Assembly: GCA_944326605.1 (NCBI GenBank)
Contig: CALVEM010000017.1
Coordinates: forward strand, 1-53,447
DNA length: 53,447 nucleotides
Source: Candidatus Gastranaerophilales bacterium
Lineage (GTDB): Bacteria; Cyanobacteriota; Vampirovibrionia; Gastranaerophilales; Gastranaerophilaceae
Reading direction: 5' to 3'
This document shows positions 33,502 through 44,375 of this stretch, piece by piece (the stretch's first letter is position 1; each line of letters begins with the position of its first letter). The position numbers were made by a program, and so were the translations under genes. The notes beneath the pieces were generated by a model that searched no databases, was not told the DNA's origin, and worked only from the letters and a program-made list of their open reading frames with translations.

Positions 33502-33531
33502 TTGTGTTAAAATTTAGTAGAGGAGTTATAA

Positions 33532-34281
33532 ATGCCACATTTTTTTATTAATTCACAAAATGTTATAAATAATAAAATTAGTATTTGTGATAAAGAGAAT
33601 TACAATCATCTTGCGAAATCTCTACGGATTAAAAAAGGTGAAAAACTTCTTTTAATTGACGAAAATCAAATTCAATACGAAACTGTTGTTGAAAATATTA
33701 CAAATAAGGAGATAACAGTTTATGTTGAAAATAGTTATAAGTCTTTTAGGAAGCTTGATTTTAGATTATATCTCGGACAGAGCCCGCTCAGAAGCAATGC
33801 TCAATCAGTTATCATTGAAAAAGCAACAGAACTCGGAGCAGATGGTATATATCCTGTTATTACTGATAATTGTGCTCTTAATAAATCTGTTATCGAAAAG
33901 AAAATTGATAAATGGCAAAGGATTATGTATGAAGCTTCTAAACAGTGTGAAAGGGCATATACCCCGAAATGTTTTGAGACTTCCTCTCTTGAAGATTTGA
34001 TTAGCCTAAAAAATAACGGCTATAAAATTATTGCTTTTTGCGAGAGGCTTTCAAAATTGACTTTACATGAGTATTGCAATGAAAATCCTGTAAAAAAAGA
34101 TGATAAAATAATAATTATTATAGGACCTGAAGGCGGCTTTTCTGACAGAGAATTTGAACTTTTTAAGAAAAATGATGTTCCTATGCTGACTTTAGGAAAT
34201 CTTATTTTGAAAGCAGAAACTGCAGTTATAGTTGCTTTAGGAAATTTAATTTATGAATACGAAAATTACGGAAAAAATTAA
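33532..34281 (+). CDS. rsmE: 16S rRNA (uracil-1498-N3)-methyltransferase
   Basis: RsmE methylates U1498 of 16S rRNA. The 249 residues include an N-terminal PUA-like domain (NYNHLAKSLRIKKGEKLLL) and a SPOUT domain with IIEKATELGADGIYPV, IMYEASKQCERAYTP, the IIGPEGGFSDREFELF SAM knot and LGNLILKAETAVI. GAGG lies before the ATG. Its end overlaps the next gene by 29 bp, so they are cotranscribed. Confidence 0.95.
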   Translation: MPHFFINSQNVINNKISICDKENYNHLAKSLRIKKGEKLLLIDENQIQYETVVENITNKEITVYVENSYKSFRKLDFRLYLGQSPLRSNAQSVIIEKATELGADGIYPVITDNCALNKSVIEKKIDKWQRIMYEASKQCERAYTPKCFETSSLEDLISLKNNGYKIIAFCERLSKLTLHEYCNENPVKKDDKIIIIIGPEGGFSDREFELFKKNDVPMLTLGNLILKAETAVIVALGNLIYEYENYGKN

Positions 34282-35650
34282 ATCTGATACAATATTATCA
34301 AAAATTTCGCAATCTTTTAACAACGAAATTTATCTTGTCGGCGGGGCTGTACGGGATTATTTGCTGGATAAAGATACATTTGACAGAGATATTATTGTAA
34401 TGGATGAAGATGCAAGAGATTTTGCACTAAAACTGGCTGACTTATTTGATGCAACATTTGTTCCTCTTGATGATGAAAACAAAATTTATCGTATTGTTTT
34501 GCCGGATAAAATAAGGTATATAGATGTTACAAATCCTGTTGGCGGGTCTATTGAAAAAGATTTGATGCGGCGTGATTTAACTATTAATGCAATAGCTGTA
34601 AATATAAGAAATTTTGAAGTAATAGATATTGCAGGCGGTATTACGGATATTTATAATAAATGTTTAAATTATGTCAATGAACATAACTTTGAAGATGATC
34701 CGCTAAGGCTGCTTAGAGTTTATCGATTTCAGGCATTACTCGGTTTTGAATTGGCGCCTGAAACAATTAGTGCAGTCTGTAAATATGTAAATTTGATTCA
34801 TCAACCTGCTGTTGAAAGAATTAATTATGAGATATTAAAATTGTTCAGCGGCAAATACGCGGATAAAGCGTTAGAAAATATGAATAAAACCTGGATTTTA
34901 GAAGAAATTTTTCCGTTTGTGAAAGAATTAAAACAGGTTCCGCCAAATGCCCATCATCATCTTGATTTATTCCATCATTCTCTTGAAACTGTAAAACAAA
35001 TTCAGAACTTGTATGAAAATTCTTCAGATGATGTTAAATTTCATTTGGGAAATGTTGATTTCGGAGGCTTCTCGCGTCTTGCTCACCTAAAGCTTGCCGG
35101 ATTTATGCATGATATAGGCAAATTTTCGACATGGACTATTGAAGAAGGTAAACACCGGTTTATAAAACATGATGATGTCGGTGCAAAACTGTCTGTTAAA
35201 TTCCTGAAAGATTTGCATTTTTCAAATAAACAGATTGACTATATTTCATCAATGATTAAATATCATATATATCCGTCGCATGTTATGACTTCACCTCAGA
35301 TTACAGAAAAAATTATGATGCGTTATGTGCGTAAAATGGATACAAATTCAATAGATGCTATAATTCTTGCTCAGGCAGACCGTTTATCAGCCCGTGGACC
35401 TGAAATAACTGACGAGATTGTTGAGCGAAATATTAGTTCTTTGAATATGCTTTTAAAATTTTATCTTGAAGCAAGAGAAACTTTAACTCCTCTGCCAAAG
35501 CTTTTGAACGGAAAAGAAGTTATGAAGATACTAAACATTAAACCGTCTCCAAAGCTTGGAGAAATTATGGAGGCTTTACACGAAGCGCAACTTTGCGGTG
35601 ATGTTGTTACACGTGAGCATGCAATTGAATTTATTAAATCTTATGAGTAG
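34253..35650 (+). CDS. tRNA nucleotidyltransferase/poly(A) polymerase family protein with HD domain
   Basis: The N-terminal class II nucleotidyltransferase domain has GGAVRDYLLDKDTFDRDIIV with the catalytic aspartates, and LMRRDLTINAIA. The RNA-binding part has DDPLRLLRVYRFQALLG, and the C-terminal HD domain carries HHSLETV, HDIGKFSTW and KHDDVGAK. At 465 residues it fits the CCA-adding or poly(A) polymerase family. As all but one of the usual CCA-protein motifs are seen, CCA addition or A-addition is likely; which one cannot be decided from sequence alone. The encoded CCA of tRNA-His would suit a repair role. The start overlaps rsmE by 29 bp. Confidence 0.9.
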   Translation: MNTKITEKIKSDTILSKISQSFNNEIYLVGGAVRDYLLDKDTFDRDIIVMDEDARDFALKLADLFDATFVPLDDENKIYRIVLPDKIRYIDVTNPVGGSIEKDLMRRDLTINAIAVNIRNFEVIDIAGGITDIYNKCLNYVNEHNFEDDPLRLLRVYRFQALLGFELAPETISAVCKYVNLIHQPAVERINYEILKLFSGKYADKALENMNKTWILEEIFPFVKELKQVPPNAHHHLDLFHHSLETVKQIQNLYENSSDDVKFHLGNVDFGGFSRLAHLKLAGFMHDIGKFSTWTIEEGKHRFIKHDDVGAKLSVKFLKDLHFSNKQIDYISSMIKYHIYPSHVMTSPQITEKIMMRYVRKMDTNSIDAIILAQADRLSARGPEITDEIVERNISSLNMLLKFYLEARETLTPLPKLLNGKEVMKILNIKPSPKLGEIMEALHEAQLCGDVVTREHAIEFIKSYE

Positions 35651-35691
35651 TATATAGAAAAGATATACTTTCTTTAATAATAAGCGTAATT

Positions 35692-35709
35692 GTTACAATT
35701 ATTTACAAT
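35692..35709 (+). promoter_or_regulatory. HLR1 box (predicted RpaB site)
   Basis: GTTACAATTATTTACAAT matches every position of the HLR1 consensus. It lies about 215 bp upstream of the extended -10 of the gene at 35947 and 42 bp after the preceding stop codon. Confidence 0.55.
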
Positions 35710-35906
35710 TTTTTTAGTAAAAATTTTTACTAAATTATTAGATTTTTGATTATTTTTTTTAGAAATCTTTGTTAAATATAAAAAAAATTTATTTAAAAAA
35801 TCATATTTTTAAATAAAAATGCAAAATTCTGTCTTAATATCTCCTTTACAATTCGACTTTTGCGCGCAATTTTTTTTTTGCCCTGCTTTTATTATATTTG
35901 TGTCAC

Positions 35907-35915
35907 TGTTATAAT
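35907..35915 (+). promoter_or_regulatory. Extended -10 promoter of 35947 gene
   Basis: TGTTATAAT (TG-N-TATAAT) is placed about 30 bp before the ATG. The -35 region is AT-rich and unclear, as usual with an extended -10. Confidence 0.55.
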
Positions 35916-35946
35916 AAGTGTGTAATTTAAATATCCAGACATTATT

Positions 35947-37686
35947 ATGATTGATAAACTAAGGTTAGATAGTTCTAAAAATTACAGATATACCCCTCAG
36001 AAACAAAAAGGGAATGGTTATGAAAACCGTCAAAATCCGTCTTTTAGCGGTATTGGCGACGGTTTAATAAGTGCTGTTCAATTGTGTGAAAAATATCCGA
36101 TGGTAAATGTAACGGCACTTGATCTTTCTACTGCAATTGTTCCCAGAACTATTATTGAGACAAAAGAATCGAACGGACATGCAGGTTTTGAGGCTTTCAG
36201 ACGTGAATCTTCCGGACTTGTTGTAAACTGTTTAATTCCAAGTTTTATCGTAATGGGTGTTGCAAGTATTCTTAAACGCCCTATTATGGGAAATTTCAAA
36301 AAATCAAACCTTATTAATACCTGGGCAAATAGTGATGCAATAGATAAAGTACATAAATTTTACAGTGAAGCAAAAGGTGCAAATCAAAGAGAACGTGTAT
36401 TTAATACGTTTAGAAATCAGCTTTCAAGTTTGTCAGGAGTAGACGGATTTACTGAAAAGCATTTTAATGAAATTTTTAAAATTTCTACAAACAGTAACGG
36501 TCAAACGGTTGTGGGCAACAAAAAAATCAAGGATGCTTTAAATGCCTTAACTGATGTTGTTATGTCGGAAAAACTTGATAAAAAAGCTGTTAAAAATGCC
36601 TATAATGCTATTATTGAAGAAACTCATATTGCTGAAAATATTAAGTTTAAAGGAGATAAAGGATACTTCTCTAATAATCTTGAATCAGTCTGTGATGATA
36701 CGGTTAAGCTGCTGAGAGGTGTTGTTAAAGAAAATATTACCGATGCTTCAAAATTGTCAGAATATTTTTCAAAAGCTAAAAGACTTGTCAACTGGAAGAG
36801 TGTCGGCGGTTTAGGTTTGATTATTCCTCTTGCAATTTCAATGCAGCCTATTAACAGGTGGATTACTCATAAAACATCAGGACAAAAAGGTGCGCCGATT
36901 TATAAAGATTTCGGGAAACAAAAAGAACACCGTGAACTGACACCTAAAGAAAAAGCTCAATTACTTGCTCAGAAATTTGTTTCTATAGGTTCAATGATTG
37001 GAGTTGCAGGCCTTTCGATGTTTATGGACAAGCCTTCCTTGAAGATGTTTCAGTTTAAAGGCCTCTTCCCTACAATGGATCAGGCAAGAATTATTTCAAC
37101 AGCTACTTTTGCAAGCCGTATGGGGGCAGCTGAAGATGTTAATGAATTAAGAGAAGCAACTGTGCGTGATATTGCAACATTTGCAAGCTTTTATTTCCTG
37201 GGTGACTATGTTGCTAAAGGAATTGCTACTTTACTTGAAAAAATGAATAAAAATAAAGGTGTTCATCTAATTAACAGATTAGGCAAACCTGATAAGAATG
37301 CAAATGCATTCCAAAAATTCTGGTTCTGGGCTAAACATACTACGCTTAAATCCTCAGATGAGCTTGTAACAGTTCGTGACAAACGATTGAGAACGATTTG
37401 CCAGATAGGCAATATCGCCTTCTCGCTGCTTGCGCTCGGTGTGTTTATACCGTTATATACAAGGTCGAAAACAAATAAAAAACATGCAGAAGAATTAGCA
37501 AGATTGAATGCAGAAAAAAATAACAATTCAGCGCTAAAAAATATGTCAGACGATACGGAAGCATTAAATGATAATAATAATCTCTCTTATACCGGTGCTT
37601 CTTTAAAAATAAGTGAAATTGATGATTTTTCAAAATCTGTTTTAAACAACAAGCCGGCGTTCAAATCTTTTATACATCAGGAGTAA
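35947..37686 (+). CDS. Uncharacterised large protein, paralogue 1
   Basis: I do not recognise the family. The 579 residues share with the next gene a PSFSG/KFTG motif near the N-terminus, IVPRTIIET (compare VIPRTTIDF) and a central hydrophobic stretch GLIIPLAISMQPINRW. Both also have a block with FKGLFPTMDQ and EDVNELREATVRDI. Several Gly/Ala-rich hydrophobic segments (VNCLIPSFIVMGVASIL, FVSIGSMIGVAGLSMFM) suggest membrane association. There is no signal peptide. A second perfect HLR1 box lies upstream. It is separated by 6 bp from the paralogue and probably cotranscribed with it. Confidence 0.8.
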   Translation: MIDKLRLDSSKNYRYTPQKQKGNGYENRQNPSFSGIGDGLISAVQLCEKYPMVNVTALDLSTAIVPRTIIETKESNGHAGFEAFRRESSGLVVNCLIPSFIVMGVASILKRPIMGNFKKSNLINTWANSDAIDKVHKFYSEAKGANQRERVFNTFRNQLSSLSGVDGFTEKHFNEIFKISTNSNGQTVVGNKKIKDALNALTDVVMSEKLDKKAVKNAYNAIIEETHIAENIKFKGDKGYFSNNLESVCDDTVKLLRGVVKENITDASKLSEYFSKAKRLVNWKSVGGLGLIIPLAISMQPINRWITHKTSGQKGAPIYKDFGKQKEHRELTPKEKAQLLAQKFVSIGSMIGVAGLSMFMDKPSLKMFQFKGLFPTMDQARIISTATFASRMGAAEDVNELREATVRDIATFASFYFLGDYVAKGIATLLEKMNKNKGVHLINRLGKPDKNANAFQKFWFWAKHTTLKSSDELVTVRDKRLRTICQIGNIAFSLLALGVFIPLYTRSKTNKKHAEELARLNAEKNNNSALKNMSDDTEALNDNNNLSYTGASLKISEIDDFSKSVLNNKPAFKSFIHQE

Positions 37687-37692
37687 TAAAAA

Positions 37693-39360
37693 ATGAAAGT
37701 ACAACCTATAATACCCCGAATAAAACAAAATAATGAAAATAAAAATGATAATATTAAATTTACAGGTGCCTTTGATGCATTTACACTTGGTTTGAGATTT
37801 TTGGAAACAAATCAGGCGTGGGGTGCAAATGCAGTTGATTTAGGCTCAATGGTAATTCCCAGAACTACTATTGATTTCGTCAACAGAGGTCCTGCTGCAG
37901 GTATGGAAACAGGCAGAAGGGAAGCATCCGGTACTATTAACCATTCGCTGGTCGGTGTTTACGGTACTGCTGCAGGTATGCTGCTTGCTGCTGCATTAAA
38001 TCATAAATACGGTATAAAAGCTCATAAAATATTTGTAGACGATGAAACTCTTGAAATTTTGGGTAAAGCCTGGGACAAACAGGTAAAAGCTAAAAATTCT
38101 TCACCTGTAAAAGATTATTTGACAGATGTTTTTGGAGCTGCTAAAACCCGTATTGGAGAAGAATGGGTTGGTATTCCAAAAGAGAAAATAGATAATGTCG
38201 TTGAAAAATTTTCTAAAGAGCTTTCTGCTAAAGATGCTCCTGTTACAATATCAAAAGATTTGAAATCTTATGCTCATTCGTTAATTACTCATGCAACAGG
38301 TTCTGAAACAAATTTTAAACTGGCGGAAAAACAACATCCTGTTACTTTGTCTAATATGTTAGACAGTGTATATAATGTTTCACGCACTTTTGTTACCGAG
38401 AAGGTAGGAAATGAGTTTAAATTAAGCCAAGATATAAATTCAAATAAATTTCTAAATTCTTTGAAGAAAATGAATTTACATAGATCCATGCTCGGTTTAG
38501 GGATTGCAGCAGCAATCGGCATGTCAATTCAGCCTTTAAATATTTATCTTACCAAAAAGAAAACCGGCAGCGACGGTTTTGTCGGAGTTGAAGGAAGACA
38601 AAAGGATAATTCCGCAGGATTCTGGGGAATGAAAGCAGCAGCTTCGGCTATCTTCGGCGGCGGTATTCTTGCTTCAATCGGGCTGAAAAACGGACCTAAA
38701 GATCTACTGAAAAAAATTCAATTTAAAGGTCTTGTGCCTACGCTTGATCAGTTCAAATTTATTTACGGTGTTACTATCATGTCAAGATTTATGGCAGCAA
38801 GGGATAAAGATGAACTTAGAGAATCTGTTGTTAAAGATGTTCTCGGCTTCTTTAACTGGTTAATTTTAGGTAACTTTGTCGCTAAAATTACGGCAAATGC
38901 TATGGATAAATCTCTCTTAAATTACAGCGAAAAGGAACATGGAAAAGGAATAGCCAAGAAAATTTTGAATGCTCCTATGAGAACCCGTGATGAGGTTTTA
39001 TACAGCGGATTGAGAAAAGCAGGTGTAGATACGATTGAAAACGGCAAAGCTTTGACATTCAAGCAAATGCTTAAGAAATTATCTTCTTCTGCAGTGTCAG
39101 AAGCTGTGCGCAAAGAGACTAAAGGTAAACTTAGAGTTCTGAGTATTGCACAAATAGCTGGTTACTTATACTCAGGTCTTGTATTGGGCGTAGGTATTCC
39201 GAAACTTAATATATACATGACAAATAAATCAGAGGCAAAACGTAAAGCAAAATTAGCTGCTCAAAAGGCTCAACAGCAGACTGTTGCTCCGGCTTCAAAT
39301 GATCAGTATCAGGCTATGATTAAGCCCGAAAATCTTGCATTTTTAAGCAGTCAGATGTAA
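37693..39360 (+). CDS. Uncharacterised large protein, paralogue 2
   Basis: The 555-residue paralogue of the preceding protein. Parallel segments are KFTGAFDAF, ANAVDLGSMVIPRTTIDF, GIAAAIGMSIQPLNIYLT, FKGLVPTLDQFKFIYGVTIM and RDKDELRESVVKDVLGF. The C-terminus is Ala/Gln-rich with LAAQKAQQQTVAP. Membrane-inserted Gly/Ala segments (YGTAAGMLLAAAL) recur. The pairing of two long paralogues in one operon suggests a two-component membrane assembly; nothing further can be said from sequence. Confidence 0.8.
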   Translation: MKVQPIIPRIKQNNENKNDNIKFTGAFDAFTLGLRFLETNQAWGANAVDLGSMVIPRTTIDFVNRGPAAGMETGRREASGTINHSLVGVYGTAAGMLLAAALNHKYGIKAHKIFVDDETLEILGKAWDKQVKAKNSSPVKDYLTDVFGAAKTRIGEEWVGIPKEKIDNVVEKFSKELSAKDAPVTISKDLKSYAHSLITHATGSETNFKLAEKQHPVTLSNMLDSVYNVSRTFVTEKVGNEFKLSQDINSNKFLNSLKKMNLHRSMLGLGIAAAIGMSIQPLNIYLTKKKTGSDGFVGVEGRQKDNSAGFWGMKAAASAIFGGGILASIGLKNGPKDLLKKIQFKGLVPTLDQFKFIYGVTIMSRFMAARDKDELRESVVKDVLGFFNWLILGNFVAKITANAMDKSLLNYSEKEHGKGIAKKILNAPMRTRDEVLYSGLRKAGVDTIENGKALTFKQMLKKLSSSAVSEAVRKETKGKLRVLSIAQIAGYLYSGLVLGVGIPKLNIYMTNKSEAKRKAKLAAQKAQQQTVAPASNDQYQAMIKPENLAFLSSQM

Positions 39361-39375
39361 TTATTTCTTAATATA

Positions 39376-39396
39376 TCCGCTCTTTTGCGGAATTTT
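39376..39396. terminator. Weak terminator between convergent genes
   Basis: TCCGC / GCGGA with a TCTTTT loop and a following ATTTTAT lies at the end of the 37693 gene, touching the last bases of the convergent prepilin gene. Confidence 0.4.
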
Positions 39397-40217
39397 ATAA
39401 CCGTTTCGGGTAATCTTTAGGGAAATTATACTGGTTTAATTCTAATAACTTGGAGCAGTACTGACCGTTATAATTATCATCAGGATTTCTTGGTGCTTCT
39501 TTACAGTTATTCATCAATTCCTCTTTAGTAGGATAAGGATATCCTGCCTGGGCGCAGTAATAAGGTTCCATGTGATTACTGTTAAGATTGCACCCGTCTT
39601 TTGTTCGGCAAAGTATGAATGCGTACATATCGCGTCCGAGTTCGTTAGGTTTTTTTTCTCCGTTTATATCGTAATAAATATCATAGCAAGAGCCTATTTT
39701 TACACTCATTTGTGAACCGTCGACAAATCTTATCGTTGCCATTTCTTTGCCGAATAATTTTCTATCTTCTATTCCGAGACTTTTTATGTAAGGGCTGATA
39801 TACGTGCTTAAAAAATCATGCGCCGCTTTAGAAGTCTCCATTTCTCCTCTTTCCCAGTTTTCTTTCGGACCGTACTCTGCTTCCGCAGATATAAGAGCCT
39901 GATTTATAACAGAAATGAACTTTTTTATTCTTGCACTTGCCTGTTCCTTTTTTGTATTTTGGACAAATGCAGGGATTGTCAATGCAGCAACAATTCCGAT
40001 AATTCCTAGGGTGATGAGGACTTCTGCCAATGTAAATGAGGCTAGTTTTTTCCCGACATTAGGACGATAAATATGTTTCCTAGTTTTGCCAATACTGTGA
40101 TGTACTATATCACTATTATGGCACATATTTAAGAAAAAGTAAATAGATTTATTAAAAAAGCTTGCTATACTTGGCTTTTCGGGGGGGGGCAATTCTCAGC
40201 TTCTTATTCTTTTTCAT
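39395..40217 (-). CDS. Prepilin-type protein at end of atp operon, frame broken at a C9/G9 tract
   Basis: On the minus strand an ATG at 40217 with a perfect GGAGG 8 bp upstream opens MKKNKKLRIAPP. The C9 tract (G9 on the plus strand, 40181-40189) then sends it to a stop a few codons later. The prepilin frame continues from the tract as EKPSIASFFNKS to LASFTLAEVLITLGIIGIVA and ends at 39395; 8 or 11 C would join them. Ser stands at -1 and Glu at +5. The mature domain has YYDINGEKKPNELGRDMYAF, the shared C-terminal motif, and several cysteines. The start lies 30 bp after atpG, so it belongs to the atp transcript. An internal ATG at 40126 is possible but has no ribosome site. Confidence 0.75.
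40181..40189 (+). repeat. G9 homopolymer tract, locus 4 (inverted module)
   Basis: The plus strand reads TTTTCG9CAATTCTCAGCTTC. This flank resembles the three G10 modules, but the prepilin gene here is on the minus strand, so the module is inverted relative to it. Confidence 0.85.
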
Positions 40218-40246
40218 AATTATTACCTCCTGAAAAATGTTATTAA

Positions 40247-41179
40247 TTAACCTAATTGAGCATTAGCACCGGAAACAACTTCAATGATTTCCTGAGTAAT
40301 GGCAAATTGTCTTGTTTTATTGTATACAACTGATAATTCCGAAATCATTTTTTCGGCGTTGCTTGTTGCAGCTGACATTGCTGTCATGCGGCTTGCAAGT
40401 TCGCTTGCCTGAGCCTCTAATAGTGACTGGTAAAGAATATTAGTCATATACATAGGAACAACTTTTTGCAATATACTGTGCATGTTCGGGACAAATTCCA
40501 TTAATGGATCAAGGCTGTTGTCGTGAAGTTTTTCTTCATTTTCTCCTAAATCTTGCAAAGGTAAAATGTTCCAGTTTTCAACAAAGTAGCTCATCATGTT
40601 TTTGAAACGTGTTGTAATAACTTCAATTTTATCAATTTTTTTAGCTACAAAGTATTCTGCAATATCTTCAATAATAAGACCTGCACCTTCAGGTGTCGGT
40701 GAATTTGCAGGTTCAAAATATGTTTTTGCTATTTCGCAATTGAGTTCTTTGCATTTTCTTTTTAAAGATGAAACACCCTTTTGCCCTACTATAAACAAAA
40801 CAGTATTTATACCCTGTGATTTATAATCTTTTATTGTTTGTAATGTTTTTCTTACTATATTAGCATTATAAGCTCCGGCAAGACCTTTGTTAGAGGTGAT
40901 TACAAGAAGTCCGACTGTCTTAATTTCTCTTACCTGCAACAGTTCAGGATAGTTGTGAATGGCAGATTTGACTTTCAGCCCTTGAACGCTGTAATTACCA
41001 ACGGAAGCAAGAAGCTTTTTGAACATTGAAACGAGTTCTCCAGTAAAAGGACGTGACAGTTTTACACTGGTTTCAGCCCTCTTAACTTTAGCTGCAGCAA
41101 CCATTTTCATTGCTCTTGTAATTTTTTGCGTGCTTTGAACACTCTGTATTCTGTTTTTTATGTCTTTCAAATTTGCCAT
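40247..41179 (-). CDS. atpG: ATP synthase subunit gamma
   Basis: The central rotor shaft of F1. The 310 residues begin MANLKDIKNRIQSVQSTQKI and end in SVVYNKTRQFAITQEIIEVV, both conserved in gamma. ELASRMTAMSAATSNAEKMI is present near the C-terminus. The redox/regulatory insertion that cyanobacterial and plastid gamma subunits carry before this segment appears to be missing; the extra length is in the N-terminal half. It is the last F1 gene of the operon. A family C repeat sits in the 129-bp gap to atpA. Confidence 0.96.
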   Translation of the reverse strand: MANLKDIKNRIQSVQSTQKITRAMKMVAAAKVKRAETSVKLSRPFTGELVSMFKKLLASVGNYSVQGLKVKSAIHNYPELLQVREIKTVGLLVITSNKGLAGAYNANIVRKTLQTIKDYKSQGINTVLFIVGQKGVSSLKRKCKELNCEIAKTYFEPANSPTPEGAGLIIEDIAEYFVAKKIDKIEVITTRFKNMMSYFVENWNILPLQDLGENEEKLHDNSLDPLMEFVPNMHSILQKVVPMYMTNILYQSLLEAQASELASRMTAMSAATSNAEKMISELSVVYNKTRQFAITQEIIEVVSGANAQLG

Positions 41180-41229
41180 TTTTTTATACCATAGCTTATA
41201 ATTGCTTTCGAGGCGCTTATTTTAATAAT

Positions 41230-41256
41230 GTCATCCTGAACTCGTTTCAGGATCTT
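41230..41256 (+). repeat. Dispersed palindromic repeat, family C, in atpA-atpG gap
   Basis: GTCATCCTGAACTCG then TTTCAGGATCTT. It is the only repeat in the otherwise compact atp operon and would form a hairpin in the mRNA between atpA and atpG. Confidence 0.75.
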
Positions 41257-41308
41257 TGTTTGTCCATTGCCCTTTTTAGCTTTATAAGCTAGCCTTTCTT
41301 GGTTTGAG

Positions 41309-43382
<2,074 letters not shown>

Positions 43383-43387
43383 GGAAT

Positions 43388-43891
43388 TTATACCTTATCT
43401 AAATTTTCTATGCTTTCGTCAATATATTTGTTATGTAAATCAGGATTTGCTTCAAGCATACGTTTTATTTGCTCTTGAGCAATGGCAACGGATGATTTTA
43501 TTGCTTTTTCGGACATCTGTGCAGAAAGAGTTTTTTCTTCTGCTGTAATCACTCTTTCAATATTTTTCTCAATTAATTTTACCTGCGCATCGGTGTTTTC
43601 AGAAATTTGTTTAGAAATCCCGTCAGCTCTTTGTGAAGCTTCTTTTAATCTACCTTTAATATCATCCTCAATATGTTCGATTGCTTTTTGCGCACCTGTA
43701 AGCTTGTTTCTCGCATCTTCCTGTTCTTTTTTTGCATTATCTATTGTATTTACAATCTCAAGCCTTATTTTTTCAATAGTTTCTGTAAGATTGATTTTCT
43801 TAAACAGTATTGCAAAAATAAGTATAAGAACAACAAAATTAAATGTATTTGATTCAACTATAAGGTTCCAAAAATTAAGCAATTCGTTCAT
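43388..43891 (-). CDS. atpF: ATP synthase subunit b
   Basis: This is one of the two stator b-type subunits, 167 residues. A single N-terminal membrane helix (TFNFVVLILIFAILFKKI) precedes a long charged coiled coil with repeated Lys/Glu heptads. It starts one base after the stop of the preceding b-like gene. Two different b-type genes in tandem (b' then b) are typical of Cyanobacteria, plastids and photosynthetic Alphaproteobacteria. Confidence 0.92.
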   Translation of the reverse strand: MNELLNFWNLIVESNTFNFVVLILIFAILFKKINLTETIEKIRLEIVNTIDNAKKEQEDARNKLTGAQKAIEHIEDDIKGRLKEASQRADGISKQISENTDAQVKLIEKNIERVITAEEKTLSAQMSEKAIKSSVAIAQEQIKRMLEANPDLHNKYIDESIENLDKV

Positions 43892-43892
43892 A

Positions 43893-44360
43893 TTAATTTA
43901 GTATCCTGTTAATAAGTTCATTGTCGGCATTTTCAATTTTTACATCCATACCGAGTACTTTAGAAGATATTACTTCTGCCAGATCTTTTACTTTTGATTT
44001 AAGTTCTTCAGTATATTGCGCAGCTTCTGTTTGAAGATTTGATTTGGCAGAAGTTATTTCTTCCATTGATTTGTGTTTAGCTTCGGTTGTTTTTGCTCTG
44101 GAAATTTCGTTTGCTTCGTTAACTTTATCTGCAACAAGTTGTTTTGCATCAGCGACAGATTTGTTTAATCTATCATCACGGTCTTTTAAAATTGCATCAG
44201 CTTTGTTGTTTGAATTCAGAGCATCATTTTTGGTTTCATCCAAAAATTTTTGTCTTTCGCTGATCACTCTGCCAATTGGTTTATAAAATATTATATTCAT
44301 AATAATTGTGAATATAATAAAACTTATTGCTGATACTAAAAATGTTGCATTAAATTCCAT
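43893..44360 (-). CDS. atpF': ATP synthase subunit b'
   Basis: The second b-type stator subunit, 155 residues. The membrane helix FLVSAISFIIFTIIMNIIFYKP is followed by GRVISERQKFLDETKNDA, which is typical of b'/b, and a coiled coil with many Ala/Lys/Glu. It is placed between c and b, as in cyanobacterial atp operons. Assignment as b' rather than b rests on its position. Confidence 0.9.
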   Translation of the reverse strand: MEFNATFLVSAISFIIFTIIMNIIFYKPIGRVISERQKFLDETKNDALNSNNKADAILKDRDDRLNKSVADAKQLVADKVNEANEISRAKTTEAKHKSMEEITSAKSNLQTEAAQYTEELKSKVKDLAEVISSKVLGMDVKIENADNELINRILN

Positions 44361-44375
44361 TGCAATTTTCTCCGA

